Positions 14,255-15,457 of a stretch of 15,457 nt of DNA are shown in pieces. The notes under the pieces were generated by a model. That model made no database searches. It had not been told where the DNA came from and saw only the letters and a list, made by a program, of their open reading frames with translations. Location of the stretch: assembly GCA_964462585.1 (NCBI GenBank), contig CAYXAK010000045.1, positions 1-15,457 on the forward strand, written 5' to 3'. The position numbers were made by a program, and so were the translations under genes. The number at the start of each line of letters is the position of its first letter. Positions within the stretch are counted from its first letter, which is position 1. The DNA comes from Halarsenatibacter sp964462585 (GTDB taxonomy: Bacteria; Bacillota; Halanaerobiia; Halanaerobiales; Halarsenatibacteraceae).

Positions 14255-15013
14255 TCAGATAGCCACTATGTATTCCAGGACAAAAAATAAGACCAGAAAC
14301 AGAATGCTGAATGAAAATGCCAGCAGATCATTAGAAGAAATTTTCAGCTCATCCTTTACATAAAATTCCCCTTTAAAACCCCGGGCCAGCATGGCTCTAT
14401 AAACCCGGGTCGAACGCTCATAACTGCGGATCAGAAGCATACCTATCAAAAAAGCATATATCCTGTAGCTGTGGAGTGAAGTTCTGGCTTTAAATCCCCG
14501 GGCCCTGATAGAATTCTGCAGGCTGCCAAACTCATCTCCCAGCACAAATATGTAACGATATACAAAGAAGAACAGATATATGAGTTTTTTGGGAAGATGG
14601 AAATAAGCAAATGACTGCATGAGAGAGGAAACAGATGAGGTTGAAAGGAGGGCAAAAACAGCCAGCATGACGGCATTGGACCTGAGGGTTATCCTCAGTG
14701 CATAGGCCAGGCCGGCCGCTGTCATCTGCAGGGGGCCAATTTCCCAAAGAACTTCTCCCGGATAGGTAAAGGGAACCAGCAGCCATATGCCGGCTATAAA
14801 AACGTTCATGAGTGTAAGACGCCTGAAAACTTCCCGGATATCCAGGCCTGCAGCCAGAATGAGCAGAACAGAAAATCCCAGAGCCTGTGCCAGCATAAAG
14901 ATATTGCTGCCTGCAGCCGTGACCGAGGCCAGCATGACCAGGATTATTATTTTGAGGCGCGGATCCAGCCTGTGAATAAAGCTCTCCCCTGAATTAAATT
15001 CAACGGCTATCAT
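14255..15013 (-). CDS. cbiQ: Cobalt transporter transmembrane T-component
   Basis: CbiQ is the EcfT-type membrane scaffold linking the substrate component CbiM to the ATPase CbiO. It has 252 residues with about five to six hydrophobic spans (about 22-55, 63-81, 96-122, 143-160, 186-197, 228-250). The two coupling motifs are clear: ARGFKA (171-176) and ARGFKG (210-215), whose Ala-Arg-Gly contacts the ATPase in the family. The N-terminal SFIHRLDPRLKI is also typical. ATG 15013 has GAGGGG about 9 bases upstream and lies 43 bp after cbiM, leaving no room for cbiN. An 80-bp spacer follows, with an 8-base direct repeat (14217-14224 and 14246-14253). Confidence 0.93.
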   Translation of the reverse strand: MIAVEFNSGESFIHRLDPRLKIIILVMLASVTAAGSNIFMLAQALGFSVLLILAAGLDIREVFRRLTLMNVFIAGIWLLVPFTYPGEVLWEIGPLQMTAAGLAYALRITLRSNAVMLAVFALLSTSSVSSLMQSFAYFHLPKKLIYLFFFVYRYIFVLGDEFGSLQNSIRARGFKARTSLHSYRIYAFLIGMLLIRSYERSTRVYRAMLARGFKGEFYVKDELKISSNDLLAFSFSILFLVLFFVLEYIVAI

Positions 15014-15056
15014 AGAAGTCAGCCCCTCTTTATTTTATTCATCCTCTCTTTTCTAA

Positions 15057-15457
15057 CTAGCTCAGCTGTGATACGCGCTTTTGAGTCAGTATCTCAGGTT
15101 TTACCTTTAGCAGGAATACCACAACCGCTCCGGACAGCATCCCCTCCAGGACCACGACGGGAAGATGAGATATGAAGATCACACCGGCCACCTCAGAAAA
15201 GGCGCTGGCATCGGAGGTGACAAGTATTAAAACAACCAGAAGAGCCGTGAGCAGGACGGCCAGCCCCCCGGCGAGAGCCGCGGCTATTCCCCACAGCCTT
15301 TCATCGGCTTCCCTGTTTGTGAAGATCCTTCTGAATACATAGCCAACCAGGACGGCGGGAAGTGCAACATTTATCAGGTTTATTCCCAGCACGGTGAGCC
15401 CCCCGTGCTGGAACAGAACTGCCTGCATGAAAAGTGCGATCAGCAGTGCCGGAAAGA
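15057..15457 (-). CDS. cbiM: Cobalt transporter substrate-specific membrane component, 5' end cut by window
   Basis: Only the C-terminal 132 residues are visible; the frame is open to the right edge. The segment FPALLIALFMQAVLFQHGGL with LTVLGINLINVALPAVLVGY matches the middle of CbiM/NikM. Two more strongly hydrophobic spans follow (LAGGLAVLLTALLVVLIL; VVVLEGMLSGAVVVFLL), and the protein ends KPEILTQKRVSQLS. The N-terminal Met-His metal site that defines the family lies outside the window. CbiM is the cobalt-binding S-component of the importer. It is the first of the visible genes in transcription order, so the operon promoter and any cobalamin riboswitch should be upstream of it, to the right. 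The methionine at 15426-15428 is internal, not the start. Confidence 0.9.
   Translation of the reverse strand, partial: FPALLIALFMQAVLFQHGGLTVLGINLINVALPAVLVGYVFRRIFTNREADERLWGIAAALAGGLAVLLTALLVVLILVTSDASAFSEVAGVIFISHLPVVVLEGMLSGAVVVFLLKVKPEILTQKRVSQLS

Noticed and set aside
15020..15043. Tiny frame between cbiM and cbiQ as a possible CbiN remnant
   Set aside because: It codes for seven residues (MNKIKRG) with no hydrophobic span; far too short for CbiN.
1..15457. CRISPR array, tRNA/rRNA, insertion sequence or prophage content
   Set aside because: No regularly spaced repeats, RNA gene motifs, transposase or integrase frames were found on either strand.

Overview
The window is one long, tightly packed, single-strand gene cluster. 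All 19 recognisable genes lie on the minus strand, so transcription runs from the right end to the left. It encodes cobalt uptake, the complete anaerobic (early cobalt insertion) corrin-ring pathway, and part of the tetrapyrrole trunk that feeds it. Strong GGAGG-type ribosome binding sites, an oxygen-independent cbi gene set, a CobA-HemD fusion and the hemA/precorrin-2 dehydrogenase/hemC/cobA-hemD order suggest an anaerobic Bacillota (Clostridia- or Halanaerobiales-like). The proteins are rich in Asp and Glu, which would fit a halophile. The DNA looks slightly over half G+C by eye. The taxonomic call is an inference, not a measurement.

Layout in transcription order (right to left). The cobalt ECF/CbiMNQO-type importer comes first: cbiM (cut by the right window edge), cbiQ, a NikL-like two-span membrane protein, a NikK-like (DUF4198) exported protein, and the ATPase cbiO. 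There is no cbiN. After a 100-bp spacer come the small cobaltochelatase cbiX and then cbiC, cbiD, cbiE, cbiT, cbiL, cbiF, cbiG, cbiH and cbiJ, mostly overlapping by 4 to 11 bases. After a 44-bp spacer carrying a small hairpin come hemA, precorrin-2 dehydrogenase, hemC and a cobA-hemD fusion that runs off the left edge.

Together these enzymes make glutamate semialdehyde (HemA), hydroxymethylbilane (HemC), uroporphyrinogen III (HemD), precorrin-2 (CobA) and sirohydrochlorin (precorrin-2 dehydrogenase). CbiX inserts the cobalt imported by the transporter. CbiL, H, F, G, D, J, E, T and C then carry the ring to cobyrinate. HemB, HemL and the later steps (CbiA onward) are not in the window; hemB and hemL could lie just past the left edge. 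No cobalamin riboswitch is visible, and one would be expected upstream of cbiM, outside the window.

Three runs of exactly 100 N (1483-1582, 6015-6114, 8594-8693) are scaffold-gap placeholders, and each breaks a real gene (hemC, cbiG, cbiT). The cbiT gap is flanked by an exact 55-base duplication. Collapsing it restores a full, in-frame CbiT, so that gap is an assembly artefact.

No unknown system is evident. The most notable points are the nickel-type accessory subunits in place of CbiN inside a B12 operon, the many 4-base NTGA stop/start overlaps with non-ATG starts, and degenerate short direct repeats at the 3' ends of several genes.
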